From positions 12,905-76,904 of the forward strand of contig JBHIWP010000005.1 of assembly GCA_041987425.1 (NCBI GenBank): 64,000 nt of DNA, read 5' to 3'. Positions 1 through 8,431 of this stretch are shown in pieces. The translations under genes were made by a program, and so were the position numbers. How positions within the stretch are numbered: the first letter of the stretch is position 1; every line of letters begins with the position of its first letter. The notes beneath the pieces are model-generated. The model did no database searches. It saw only the letters and a list, made by a program, of their open reading frames with translations, and had not been told where the DNA came from. Origin of the DNA: Leptofilum sp041987425. GTDB lineage: Bacteria; Chloroflexota; Anaerolineae; Promineifilales; Promineifilaceae.

Positions 1-1170
1 AAGTGTGCCGACGCGGTTTGCACTGACCGCCATCCCGATGCCCCAACGTACAGCGCACCAGGAAGGCACCTGGTGGGCAGGCGTGACCTTTTAAGCGACG
101 AAGAGCCGCAGTTGGCAATGAAAATGTGGTACCCGGCACTTGCCCAAAATGCCCCAGCAGCGGAAGCAGCTTATGCCTATGAGGTCAAGATAGGCGCTCC
201 ACTCGGGTCGGTGAAGATTGCGTCGTCAACTGCAAATATCATCGAAGATTCTCCGTTTAACTTTACCCACGCCCCCTACCCGCTGATACTTTTATCACCT
301 GGTTTTGCCATCGGCGCTAACTCCTATGGCTGGCTGGCGGAGCATTTGGCCTCCCATGGCTTTGTGGTGATTGCACCTGAGCATCACGAGACGCTAGACC
401 CGCAGAATGAACTTTGGCGTGCGGCCGTTTCGCGCCCTCAAGATATTCTGACTGTGTTTGAAATGGTAGATGAGCAGACGCAAGCGGGCGGTGCTTTTGA
501 AGGGTTGATTGATGCGGGGAATACGGCCGTAATTGGACATTCTTACGGCGGCTACACGGCGCTGGCAGCAGCCGGAGCGCAAATGGACACCCCCAGCTTC
601 CAGGCCCATTGCAACGCAGCCGTACAGACAGAAGACACCACCGCATGGCTATGCGAGATGCTGCTGCCCCATCTGGCAGACATGGCCGAACGGGCGGGTC
701 TAGACGGCGTGCCAGCGGGCCTTTGGCCCCAATTAGGTCACCCAAATGTAAAAGCCATTGTGCCGATGGCTGGCGACGCTTATTTCTTCGGTCGGACCGG
801 TTTGGCAAAAATTGACGTGCCGGTGCTGGCAATCGGCGGCACTCTGGACGCAGACACGCCTTTTCAGTGGGGTCCGCATCCTGCTTACGAATATGTATCC
901 AGCCAAAGAAAGGCGCTTTTGGCCCTAAACAACGCCGAGCACATGATTTTCACCAACACCTGCGAGTCAATTCCAGGGTACGCAAGACTGTTGGCGGGCG
1001 AGTTTTGCGCCGATTCGGTCTGGAATAGAAACCACGCGCATGACTTGATTAGCCACTTCACAACCGCGTTTTTGCTGGCAGAGCTCAAGCATGATGCAAG
1101 CGCCGCGGCGGCTCTGGCACCCGAAGCGGCCGAGTTTCCCGATATCACGTATGCCGCACAAGGCTATTAG
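1..1170 (+). CDS. Alpha/beta hydrolase, PAF-acetylhydrolase/dienelactone-hydrolase-like, 5' partial
   Basis: The frame is open from base 1, so the gene probably starts before the window. The first in-frame candidate start is a GTG at 73 with no convincing ribosome site, and the residues before it (…GRHLVGRRD) continue a family-like N-terminus leading into the WYPA strand. The nucleophile elbow GHSYGG lies at about 535-552. An acid follows in GGTLDADTP (about 835-860) and a histidine in NNAEHMIF (about 931-954), which completes a Ser-Asp-His triad. The fold and triad support esterase, lipase or dienelactone-hydrolase-type activity, but the substrate cannot be read. No signal peptide is visible in the part present. 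Downstream genes lie on the same strand but after a 171-bp gap. Confidence 0.85.
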   Translation, partial: KCADAVCTDRHPDAPTYSAPGRHLVGRRDLLSDEEPQLAMKMWYPALAQNAPAAEAAYAYEVKIGAPLGSVKIASSTANIIEDSPFNFTHAPYPLILLSPGFAIGANSYGWLAEHLASHGFVVIAPEHHETLDPQNELWRAAVSRPQDILTVFEMVDEQTQAGGAFEGLIDAGNTAVIGHSYGGYTALAAAGAQMDTPSFQAHCNAAVQTEDTTAWLCEMLLPHLADMAERAGLDGVPAGLWPQLGHPNVKAIVPMAGDAYFFGRTGLAKIDVPVLAIGGTLDADTPFQWGPHPAYEYVSSQRKALLALNNAEHMIFTNTCESIPGYARLLAGEFCADSVWNRNHAHDLISHFTTAFLLAELKHDASAAAALAPEAAEFPDITYAAQGY

Positions 1171-1341
1171 TTGGCACGCAAGTCAAGCGCAGTACTTGGT
1201 TTTTATCAGGTTCTTTTACCGATTTCGGCAAAACAATACCCCTAACAATACTTTCGAACCTGTCTGCTAATACCACTTAAACGGTAAGGTAAAGGCAATT
1301 GAGCAAGCGGCACCGCAGCAAATGCCCGGCTCAAAAAGGTA

Positions 1342-1593
1342 ATGAGCATGTCGAACAGCCTGGATGCAAGCGAACCGAAAATCTATCAAATCAGAATTGG
1401 GGGTCAGTTAGGAAGCCAGTGGGCAGCGTGGTTTGAGCAGATGGCCCTCACGCTGGCGGACAACGGCGATACGCTTTTAACCGGGCCAGTAGTCGACCAG
1501 GCAGCGCTGCATGGCTTGCTGCGCAAGGTGCGCGACTTAGGTCTGCCCCTGATCTCAGTCATTCGCCTCCAGCCGGGGCAGGAAGATGAGTGA
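1342..1593 (+). CDS. Small conserved hypothetical protein (83 aa)
   Basis: This short soluble protein has the layout YQIRIGGQLG…W..WF followed by LLTGPVVDQAALHGLLRKV and a hydrophobic C-terminal strand. I recognise this pattern from small proteins of unknown function in Chloroflexota and Actinobacteria; the PVVDQAALHGLL segment is the characteristic part. There are two possible starts, ATG 1342 and ATG 1348, and neither has a strong Shine-Dalgarno sequence. It is encoded upstream of two membrane-protein genes on the same strand. Function is unknown; a regulatory or binding role is only a guess from size and context. Confidence 0.7.
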   Translation: MSMSNSLDASEPKIYQIRIGGQLGSQWAAWFEQMALTLADNGDTLLTGPVVDQAALHGLLRKVRDLGLPLISVIRLQPGQEDE

Positions 1594-1659
1594 GATGCGC
1601 CGGAGCAGGCGGCTTCTAGAAGATTCTTGATAACAAGTTTTCATTAAAAGGAGAAACCC

Positions 1660-2127
1660 ATGAAGCAAGAAACCATAAATCGTTCCAACTATGGATTGAG
1701 CAATATCTCTTTTCAGCAAAAGAGCGCAGGCTTATCGCTGGTGATTATCAGCAGCGCCGCCCTCTACTTTATTGCCAGCGTGTGGCCAATGCGCCCAGCG
1801 GCAGTGGCCAGCGACGCAATCCCTGCCGGATATGGCGGCGCCGTGGTCACTACGCTGCTTCTGATTATTGTCGCCCAAATTGTGCTGCAGGCGGTATTGG
1901 CCGTTGGTCAGGGCAATGTTGACGCAGCAAGCACGGCAGAACAAGCTGCCGCGCTCAGGGCCAGGCGGAACGCTTACTTTGTGCTGACCGCTGCTGCGTT
2001 GGCGGCCGTCGGTTCTATCTTTGTAACGGCGTTGACCTCCTTTGATACGGCAAACGTGATCGTTGTGGGGCTGGCACTGGCGGAAATCGTGCAGTCTGCT
2101 TCGCAGCTTTTTTATGCACGGCGATAA
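1660..2127 (+). CDS. Small membrane protein, four predicted TM segments
   Basis: The ATG at 1660 follows a clear AAAAGGAGAA ribosome site. The 155-residue protein has four hydrophobic stretches, at roughly residues 26-44, 58-82, 103-124 and 128-148, with a short polar loop (about 83-100) rich in Ala, Glu and Arg. It has no recognisable catalytic motif. It sits 65 bp before a DUF4386 membrane protein, with an inverted repeat between them, so the two may be regulated separately. I do not recognise the family; it is best called an integral membrane protein of unknown function. Confidence 0.7.
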   Translation: MKQETINRSNYGLSNISFQQKSAGLSLVIISSAALYFIASVWPMRPAAVASDAIPAGYGGAVVTTLLLIIVAQIVLQAVLAVGQGNVDAASTAEQAAALRARRNAYFVLTAAALAAVGSIFVTALTSFDTANVIVVGLALAEIVQSASQLFYARR

Positions 2128-2138
2128 ATATTAATACA

Positions 2139-2162
2139 GATTGGTCCAACAAATAGGACCAA
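2139..2162. promoter_or_regulatory. Inverted repeat, probable operator upstream of DUF4386 gene
   Basis: TTGGTCC (2141-2147) and GGACCAA (2156-2162) form an inverted repeat, and the left side reads GATTGGTCCAA. It lies 30 bp before the ATG of the gene at 2193, whose ribosome site is AGGAGAAA. The same GATTGGTCCAA core occurs in the longer repeat at 2913-2950, before the next gene. A shared repressor site is the simplest reading; the regulator is not visible in the window. Confidence 0.55.
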
Positions 2163-2192
2163 CCTAAAACAAATCACACGAGGAGAAATAAA

Positions 2193-2906
2193 ATGAATTC
2201 TGTTAAGAAAACTGCACGTATGACTGGTGTCTTTTACCTGGCAATCTTTTTTGCAAATCTCTTTGTTTTCATTTTTGTGAGCGGCAGTTTGAGTGTGGCG
2301 GGTGATGCAGCGGCAACGGCCGAAAACATCCGGGCTTCTGAATCACTGTATCGCAGTGGCGTGGTGAGCTATCTCATTGTCTTTTTGAGTGAAATTGGCG
2401 CAACGATTCTACTGTACAAGCTGCTCGCGCCGGTGAACAAGACGGTGGCGATGCTGATGATGGCCAACAGGTTGATGCAAGCGGCCGTTCACGCCGTTAA
2501 TCTCGTCAACTTCATCTTCCCCCTGATTTTGCTGAATGGCAGTGACTATCTGTCGTCGTTTACAACCGCTCAAATTGATTCGCTGGTGCTCCTGTTTACC
2601 GATGCCCACTATTACGGCGTGCTGGTTTCGGAAGCGTTTTTTGCCGTGAGTCTGTTCCTGTTAGGGTATCTGTTGGTCAAGTCTGAACTGTTCCCCAACA
2701 TCCTGGGCGTTATGCTGGCAATTGCGGGGGCGGGCTACGTGCTGGACAGCTTTGGCATCTTCCTGATGCCCCAACACGAGGTAACTTTTGCCAACATTAT
2801 GATTGCCCCCGCAATTATTGGGGAACTTTCGTTCACCCTGTGGCTGCTCATTAAAGGCATCCGCTCCCCCAAGCCGGAGAGGCGTAAGGCCATTGCTGCG
2901 GCGTAG
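2193..2906 (+). CDS. DUF4386 domain-containing membrane protein
   Basis: The 237-residue protein begins MNSVKKTARMTGVFYL, the usual opening of DUF4386 proteins (R.aGv.YL). It has about six or seven TM segments and ends with a short basic tail. The region around residues 150-190 (LLGYLLVKSELFPNILG…) is also typical of the family. The start is supported by AGGAGAAATAAA before the ATG. It is flanked on both sides by matching inverted repeats, and an alpha/beta hydrolase and a quinone-oxidoreductase-like enzyme follow on the same strand. DUF4386 proteins have no established biochemical role. Co-regulation with the hydrolase is inferred from the shared repeat. Confidence 0.85.
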   Translation: MNSVKKTARMTGVFYLAIFFANLFVFIFVSGSLSVAGDAAATAENIRASESLYRSGVVSYLIVFLSEIGATILLYKLLAPVNKTVAMLMMANRLMQAAVHAVNLVNFIFPLILLNGSDYLSSFTTAQIDSLVLLFTDAHYYGVLVSEAFFAVSLFLLGYLLVKSELFPNILGVMLAIAGAGYVLDSFGIFLMPQHEVTFANIMIAPAIIGELSFTLWLLIKGIRSPKPERRKAIAAA

Positions 2907-2912
2907 CTGGTA

Positions 2913-2950
2913 ATAGATTGGTCCAATTTAAAAAGATTGGACCAATCTAT
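2913..2950. promoter_or_regulatory. Perfect 15-bp inverted repeat (operator or terminator/attenuator)
   Basis: ATAGATTGGTCCAAT (2913-2927) is matched exactly by ATTGGACCAATCTAT (2936-2950) across an 8-bp spacer. Each arm is itself nearly palindromic (ATTGG-T-CCAAT), as expected for a dimeric repressor binding two sites. No T-run follows, so a simple intrinsic terminator is less likely. It lies 17 bp before the ATG at 2968 and shares its core with the repeat at 2139-2162. Confidence 0.6.
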
Positions 2951-2967
2951 CTCACAGGAGAATCCTC

Positions 2968-3930
2968 ATGAAGAAGTTTTTGCGAATTTCACTGATTTCA
3001 ACGGCCGTTTCCATCATCATCTACCTTGGTGCAGCCCTTATCCTGGCCTTTTGGCCTGAACCCACCTTTGCCGTGGATCCGTTCCCCGTTGCTGCGCACG
3101 GCACCGCAGACTTTACCCCGCGGCAGTTCACTATGCGCGACGGCGAAACCTTGTTCGCCCGCCAGTTCCCCGCCGACTCTGACGACACCATCCTGCTGCT
3201 GCACGGCGTCACCTCCGAAAGCGCTGCCTTCAACACCAGCGCTCAGAAACTGCGCCAGGTCAGCAAAGCTGAGGTGGTGGCCCTGGACCTGCGCGGCCAT
3301 GGTCAATCCGGCGGCGCCTCCGGTGACGTGGACTACATTGGCCAGTATGAGGATGACGTAGCGGATGTGATCAGCGCTATCCGTGCCGAGAAGCCAAACG
3401 GCCGTCTCATTTTGGCGGGCCATTCAATGGGCGGCGGCATTGCGCTGCGCTACGCTCAGCTTGCAGACGCGCCAGCCGTCGATGGCTATTTGCTGTTTGC
3501 TCCTCACCTGGGCATCGACGCGCCGACCATGCCGCAGCAAGATCCGCAAACTGCCGAAGCTACCGCTGCTTATTCGCAACTGCATGTACCACGCCTAATT
3601 GGGCTGATCATGCTCAACAATGTGGGCCTCAAGGCGCTTAATCACCTGGATACGCTTTTCTTTAACCTGACCGATGAGGTGACCCATACGTACAGCTTTG
3701 GCGCGACAGCTAACTCTTCACCGCAGGCATACGCTGCTGCGTTAACGGCCGTAGACGCGCCGATGCTGGTAGTGGTGGGCAGCAATGATGAAGCTTTTGT
3801 GGCAGAAGAGTTCGAAACGGCCGTTGCCGCTTACAGCAACGGCAAAGTACACGTCATTAACGGTGAGAACCACACCAGCATCGTGGCAAGCGCCACGGCC
3901 ATGACAATCATCGAGAACTGGCTGGATTAA
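2968..3930 (+). CDS. Membrane-anchored alpha/beta hydrolase (lysophospholipase-like)
   Basis: The first 30 residues (MKKFLRIS then a hydrophobic run to FWPEP) form a signal anchor, so the catalytic domain should lie outside the membrane. The nucleophile elbow GHSMGG is encoded at 3418-3435. Upstream, LLLHG (oxyanion-hole region) and DLRGHGQS are typical of monoglyceride-lipase/lysophospholipase-type hydrolases. The acid (VVGSNDEAF) and the histidine (NGENHTS) follow near the C-terminus. The ATG is preceded by CACAGGAG just after a perfect inverted repeat. The substrate is unknown; a lipid or ester is likely. A quinone-oxidoreductase-like gene follows 24 bp downstream and is probably co-transcribed. 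Confidence 0.85.
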   Translation: MKKFLRISLISTAVSIIIYLGAALILAFWPEPTFAVDPFPVAAHGTADFTPRQFTMRDGETLFARQFPADSDDTILLLHGVTSESAAFNTSAQKLRQVSKAEVVALDLRGHGQSGGASGDVDYIGQYEDDVADVISAIRAEKPNGRLILAGHSMGGGIALRYAQLADAPAVDGYLLFAPHLGIDAPTMPQQDPQTAEATAAYSQLHVPRLIGLIMLNNVGLKALNHLDTLFFNLTDEVTHTYSFGATANSSPQAYAAALTAVDAPMLVVVGSNDEAFVAEEFETAVAAYSNGKVHVINGENHTSIVASATAMTIIENWLD

Positions 3931-3954
3931 ACTGAGCTGGAGGGAACTTTTGAT

Positions 3955-4914
3955 ATGACCCAAAAAATGAAAGCAATCGTACACACAAAATATGGCTCGC
4001 CAGATGTTTTGCAACTGAAGTATATTAAAAAACCGACGCCAGAGGCTCACGAAGTCCTGGTAAAAATTGTGGCAACGGCCGTAAATCAAGCTGACAATCA
4101 TCTTCTGAGCGGCACGCTGCGCTTTAGCTCTGGCCTGCTCAAGCCAAAGCGCCCCATCCTCGGTTCCGACGTGGCCGGGCGGGTGGAAGCGGTAGGCCAA
4201 CAGGTGACACAATTTCAGGTGGGCGATGCGGTCTTTGGCGATTTGTCTGGTCATGGCCGCGGTGGGTTTGCTGAGTATGTGAGGGTTCCACAAGCGGCGC
4301 TGGTGCGAAAACCGGCCACTCTCTCCTTTGCAGAAACGGCGGCCGCACCGATGACGGCCGTAACCGCTCTGCAAGGTCTGCGCGACAAAGGAGCGCTTCG
4401 GTCCGGTCAGAAGGTGTTGATTAACGGCGCGTCTGGCGGGGTAGGCACGTTTGCCTTACAGATTGCAAAGGCGCTGGGCGGTGAGGTAACGGCCGTCGTT
4501 AGCACCCACAAAATGGAGTTAGCGCGCAGCCTGGGTGCAGACCAAATCATTGACTACACTCAAGAAGATTTCAGCCAAAACGGACAGCAGTATGATTTGA
4601 TTTTTGACACCGTAGGCAATCATTCGGTTGCCGCATACAGTCAGGCTCTAAAACCCCACGGCCGTTTTGTGACGACTGCATTTTTGCCCGGGCTTGTTTT
4701 TCTGAGCGCCTGGATTGCAAAAACCGAAAAGAAACGCATGATCAACATGATGGCACAACCCAGCACAGACGACCTGATCTATCTGGCGAAATTGCTTCAA
4801 GATGGCCAGATAAAATCCATTATCCACAGATGCTATGCGCTGAATGAAACGGCGGAAGCCCTGCGCTATGTAGGCGCAGGGCATGCCAAAGGAAAAGTGA
4901 TCGTCGTTGTGTAA
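3955..4914 (+). CDS. NAD(P)-dependent medium-chain oxidoreductase, zinc-free quinone-oxidoreductase type
   Basis: The 319-residue protein has the MDR layout: a GroES-like N-domain (YGSPDVLQLKYIKKPTP…EVLVKIVATAVNQAD), then a Rossmann domain with INGASGGVGTFALQIAK near residues 155-175. The cysteine and histidine zinc ligands of classical alcohol dehydrogenases are absent, as in quinone oxidoreductases and enoyl reductases. It is preceded by GGAGGGAAC and lies 24 bp after the hydrolase gene, so the two probably share a transcript. A role in reducing quinones or unsaturated carbonyls is a family-level inference. The next gene, smpB, runs the other way and ends 12 bp downstream. Confidence 0.88.
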   Translation: MTQKMKAIVHTKYGSPDVLQLKYIKKPTPEAHEVLVKIVATAVNQADNHLLSGTLRFSSGLLKPKRPILGSDVAGRVEAVGQQVTQFQVGDAVFGDLSGHGRGGFAEYVRVPQAALVRKPATLSFAETAAAPMTAVTALQGLRDKGALRSGQKVLINGASGGVGTFALQIAKALGGEVTAVVSTHKMELARSLGADQIIDYTQEDFSQNGQQYDLIFDTVGNHSVAAYSQALKPHGRFVTTAFLPGLVFLSAWIAKTEKKRMINMMAQPSTDDLIYLAKLLQDGQIKSIIHRCYALNETAEALRYVGAGHAKGKVIVVV

Positions 4915-4926
4915 AACGGAGGGCGA

Positions 4927-5397
4927 TCAGCGATATTTTTCGCGGAGGGCGCGCTCAACCTGGCGCTGGCTGTCGCGCCGGGCCAGGCTCTGGCGCTTAT
5001 CGTGCAGCTTCTTGCCGCGGGCCAGGGCAAATTCCAGCTTGGCACGGCCGTTTTTCAGGTAGAGCATGGTGGGAACGGCCGTTAAGCCCTTTTGTCCCAG
5101 CTCGTCCAAAATCTTATTGATTTCCGGGCGGTGCAGCAGCAGCTTACGCCGACGCGTTGGCTCATGGTTTTGCCGGTTGCCGTGTTCATATTCGGCAATG
5201 TGGGCTTCCACCAGCCACAGCTCTCCTTCCCGCGGCTGCACGAAGGCCCGTGCCAGGCTCACGCGGTTGGCCCGCACTGACTTAATCTCGGTGCCCGTCA
5301 GCACCAGGCCCGCTTCAAAAAGCTCCAGAAGTTCATACTCATGGCGGGCTCGCCTGTTTTTGGCAATAATTTTTATGCCAGATGATTGTTGCTTCAT
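4927..5397 (-). CDS. smpB: SsrA-binding protein SmpB
   Basis: SmpB binds tmRNA and delivers it to stalled ribosomes for trans-translation. The 156-residue length is standard. Recognisable family segments are IAKNRRARHEYELLE at the N-terminus, TGTEIKSVR in the middle, YEHGNRQNHEPTRRRKLLLH, the FALARGKKLHDKRQS region, and a basic C-terminal tail that enters the mRNA channel. The ATG starts 8 bp after the stop of the upstream S41 protease gene, so smpB is probably the last gene of a three-gene operon with two proteases. The tmRNA gene itself is not in the window. Confidence 0.97.
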   Translation of the reverse strand: MKQQSSGIKIIAKNRRARHEYELLELFEAGLVLTGTEIKSVRANRVSLARAFVQPREGELWLVEAHIAEYEHGNRQNHEPTRRRKLLLHRPEINKILDELGQKGLTAVPTMLYLKNGRAKLEFALARGKKLHDKRQSLARRDSQRQVERALREKYR

Positions 5398-5405
5398 ATT
5401 AAAAA

Positions 5406-6803
5406 TTATTCGCCTGACTGCAAATATTCGATCGCCCCAGAAAGCTGAATATCTTCCTCGGCGTCAAATTCCATTTCGATGATGATGTCTGGCGTCACGC
5501 CTTCGCCGTCAATCGTGTTGTTGTTGGGCGTATACCAACGGGCAATGGTCACCCGCATTTCTGATCCATCAGAAAGCTGGTAGACCTGCTGTACAGAGCC
5601 CTTGCCAAAGGTCACGTCGCCAATCAGAATGGCACGACCGTGATCCTGAATGGCCCCAGCCACAATTTCTGAGGCGCTGGCGCTGCCGCCGTTTACCAAC
5701 ACCACCAGGGGTAACCCTTCCCCTAAGTCACCATCGTCTGCCTCAAAGACCTGATCCAACCCCGCATTGTTGCGCTCATACAGCACCACGTTATCTGTCA
5801 GAAACAGGTCGGCAACGCTGATGGACTGGTTCAAGAAGCCCCCAGGATTGTCGCGAAGGTCAAAAATAACGCTCTCTGCCCCTTGATCGAGCAAGGTTTG
5901 CAGTGCCTCCACCGTTTTTTCTGTGGCGGTTTGGTCAAAAGTGGTCAAGTTAATGTAGGCAATGTTGCCTTCCAGCATTTCTGCCTCTACGGTGGCAATT
6001 TCAAAGCGCACGCGGGTGATGGTAAACTCCAGCGGATCTTCCACGCCGGGCCGCATAATCGTCAACGTCACGTCTGTACCGCGCGGCCCGCGCACGCGCA
6101 ATATCACCTCGTCGAAGGTAAGATCATCTACAGACTCGCCATCGACCGCAATGACTATATCCCCAGGCAGCAGCCCCGCCAGATCGGCTGGCTGGTCGGG
6201 AATGGGCCGCACAATCTCGAAAAGCCCTTCTTCCGTCTCGCGCACAAAGGCCCCAATGCCTTCAACCGATCCGCCAGCATCTTCACGCAGCCGGGCGGCT
6301 ACCTCGGGGCGAATAAAGCGGGTATATTCATCACCCAGAGTATCCAGGGAACCTTCAATGGCTGAATAAAGGATCTCCTGGTTTTGGGGAATATCACCGT
6401 CAAACCCTGCCTCGACTAGCCCCCAGGCTTCAAAAAACAGTTCAAAGTCAATCTCTTCTATCTCTTCCAGCCGGGGAGCGGCCGGTTCGGTCTCCTGCTC
6501 ACTATCAGTTTCATCGTCGGCCGTTTCTACCTCAACGGCCGTTTCCTCTTCCACACCACCTTCCCCGGCCTCTACCCCAACAACCACCGGCACTTCCACC
6601 TCGCGAGTGACTTCCACCTCGCGGGTCACCTCACGCAGTTCTGTCAGAGTTTCGGTGATTGTCTGGTCGGTCGCCGTCGCCCGGCCAATGGCAAAGCCAG
6701 CAACGGCCGTTCCCAGGCAAAGCAGCAGGCCAGCCACAGCCACAATAAAAAGCATGGTCCGGTTGCTGCGCGGGGGTTGGTTGGTTGAATTTTCGTAACT
6801 CAT
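5406..6803 (-). CDS. C-terminal processing peptidase, S41 family, PDZ-containing (CtpA/Prc-like)
   Basis: The protein has an N-terminal TM anchor (about residues 18-40), an acidic Glu/Val/Thr-rich stretch to about 115 containing repeats of 'REVEVTREVEV', then the S41 N-domain, a PDZ domain (about 195-275; GLLPGDIVIAVDG) and the peptidase core. The catalytic serine is in GGSASASEI and the general-base lysine in TFGKGSVQ, the Ser-Lys dyad of tail-specific proteases. It should act at the outer face of the membrane on C-termini of proteins. It is a paralogue of the gene immediately upstream (stop at 6814), from which it is separated by 10 bp. AAGGAT precedes its ATG. Confidence 0.93.
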   Translation of the reverse strand: MSYENSTNQPPRSNRTMLFIVAVAGLLLCLGTAVAGFAIGRATATDQTITETLTELREVTREVEVTREVEVPVVVGVEAGEGGVEEETAVEVETADDETDSEQETEPAAPRLEEIEEIDFELFFEAWGLVEAGFDGDIPQNQEILYSAIEGSLDTLGDEYTRFIRPEVAARLREDAGGSVEGIGAFVRETEEGLFEIVRPIPDQPADLAGLLPGDIVIAVDGESVDDLTFDEVILRVRGPRGTDVTLTIMRPGVEDPLEFTITRVRFEIATVEAEMLEGNIAYINLTTFDQTATEKTVEALQTLLDQGAESVIFDLRDNPGGFLNQSISVADLFLTDNVVLYERNNAGLDQVFEADDGDLGEGLPLVVLVNGGSASASEIVAGAIQDHGRAILIGDVTFGKGSVQQVYQLSDGSEMRVTIARWYTPNNNTIDGEGVTPDIIIEMEFDAEEDIQLSGAIEYLQSGE

Positions 6804-6813
6804 CTAAATATCC

Positions 6814-8031
6814 TTACTGGTTAAGCTGAGCTAACTTTTGTAGCTCCATCACTGCCTGATTCAAAACGGCGTCACGGCCGTTGTCAATATCATCTTGCGT
6901 CACCGTCACCAAAATATCTGGCTGCAGGCCCTGCTGGTCTAGCTGATGCCGGTTTGGCGTAAGCCAGCGCGACGCGGTGACGTGCACAGATGAACCATCG
7001 CTTAAATCATACACCAGCTGTACAGAGCCTTTGCCAAAGGTGGGCGTGCTGCCTACCAGCAGCGCCCGTCCCCGGTCTTGCAGCGCTCCGGCCAAAATCT
7101 CCGCAGAGCTGGCCGTGCCGCCGTCAACCAAAACGATGAGCGGAACATCTGGGGCCAGGGACTCTGCCGTGGCCTCGTAGACACGCTCCTCCTCACCGCG
7201 GGACTGCTGGTACAAAATGGGTCCGTCTTCCAGAAAATGGTCCGCCACAGAAACGGCCGCATCCAGCAAACCGCCCCCGTTGCCCCGCAGATCCAAAACT
7301 AGCCGGGTAGCTCCTTGAGATTGCAGGTCGAGAACGGCCGTTTCAATCTCGTTGGTGCTCTCGCCACTGAAGCGGGTTAACTGAATATAGCCTACCTGCT
7401 CGTCTTCGCGCAACAGCCGATAAGTAACCGAGGGGATCAAAATATCGCCTCGCTCCACTTCAATATCCACTGGCTCCGTTTCGTTTGGATGCAGTACAGT
7501 TAAGACTACGGTGGTGCCTTTTTCGCCCCGCACCCGCTCGGCCACCTCTTGCACCGTCATCTCCGGGGTAATTGCTTCCCCATCCACTGCTAGCAGTTCA
7601 TCGCCGGACAAGATGCCCGCCAGTTCGGCCGGATTCCCAGGAATAGGCTCCAGGTAGATGGGGCCGCCTTCTTCGGGACGTGCCAGCGTGGCGCCGATAC
7701 CGCCAAACGTCCCCTGGAGCGACTGCCGTTCAATTTCGCGCTCCACCGGCTCCACAAAAAAGGTGTAAGGATCGCCCAGCAGTGCAATGGAGCCTTGGAT
7801 TGCCCCATAGGTTAGTTCTTTTGAAGTGGGTAATTCTCCCAAGAAATTATCTTCAACACGGCCCCACGCTTCCCAAAAGAGGGCAAACTCCTCGGTGTCT
7901 GTCGTTTGCACGGTGATCTCACCGCGGCGCATTTCTACAAAGTCGTTGGCAAAGTAGCCAGCAACGAAGGCGCTGAGGGCAAGCAAAATTAGCAACACAG
8001 TGGCGAATACATTACGTAGGCGTTCAGACAT
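6814..8031 (-). CDS. C-terminal processing peptidase, S41 family (paralogue of the next gene)
   Basis: The layout matches the neighbouring S41 protease but without the acidic linker: a TM anchor at residues 6-28, an S41 N-domain, a PDZ domain (GILSGDELLAVDGEAI) and a peptidase core with the catalytic Ser in GGTASSAEI and Lys in TFGKGSVQ. Its 405-residue length is typical of bacterial CtpA. It is the first gene of the minus-strand run S41, S41, smpB, with a 10-bp gap to the second protease. Tandem duplication followed by divergence is the likely origin. Two proteases may split substrates, but the sequence does not show which. Confidence 0.93.
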   Translation of the reverse strand: MSERLRNVFATVLLILLALSAFVAGYFANDFVEMRRGEITVQTTDTEEFALFWEAWGRVEDNFLGELPTSKELTYGAIQGSIALLGDPYTFFVEPVEREIERQSLQGTFGGIGATLARPEEGGPIYLEPIPGNPAELAGILSGDELLAVDGEAITPEMTVQEVAERVRGEKGTTVVLTVLHPNETEPVDIEVERGDILIPSVTYRLLREDEQVGYIQLTRFSGESTNEIETAVLDLQSQGATRLVLDLRGNGGGLLDAAVSVADHFLEDGPILYQQSRGEEERVYEATAESLAPDVPLIVLVDGGTASSAEILAGALQDRGRALLVGSTPTFGKGSVQLVYDLSDGSSVHVTASRWLTPNRHQLDQQGLQPDILVTVTQDDIDNGRDAVLNQAVMELQKLAQLNQ

Positions 8032-8431
8032 AAGCTCTCTCGGCTGGGTATGTTGGCAAAGTCGCGCTCCCCAGATTGATTCTACATTATGGATCGTGGA
8101 GAATAAAAGTTTTTAGAAATAGATTCGGTCTAAATTTTCTTTTGTTCTCCTGAAAGTAAACCAATATCCTGTTAGATGCTACTTTCACTTAACAAATTCA
8201 TAGAATTCCAGGCAAACAGGCGCATTTGTTTGGCTCAGCACAATTATCAGCGAAAATTGTAGCACAGGTGGTAGGGCAAGCAATCTACTGTATAATTCAC
8301 TCGTCGGATCGCTTTCCACTGCCAACTTGCCCGATGAACTTTTTGGTGGACGATGGTTTGAGCAAAAACGCCGCTTTGCCTCTTCGATCCGCAGCAAACC
8401 AATACGAATTTTTAGGGAGCATTTTGTCATC
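8032..8431. other. Divergent intergenic region between S41 protease and GH3 genes
   Basis: This 400-bp region separates two divergently transcribed genes and must hold both promoters. It is AT-rich near 8090-8170. An open frame extends the GH3 gene back to an ATG at 8327, but that extension (RWFEQKRRFASSIRSKP) would bury the signal peptide and lacks a ribosome site. I see no RNA gene or repeat here. Confidence 0.4.

Noticed and set aside
8327..8431. Longer N-terminus of the GH3 gene
   Set aside because: The extension would place about 35 basic residues before the signal peptide and lacks a ribosome site, while TTG 8432 has AGGGAG in front.
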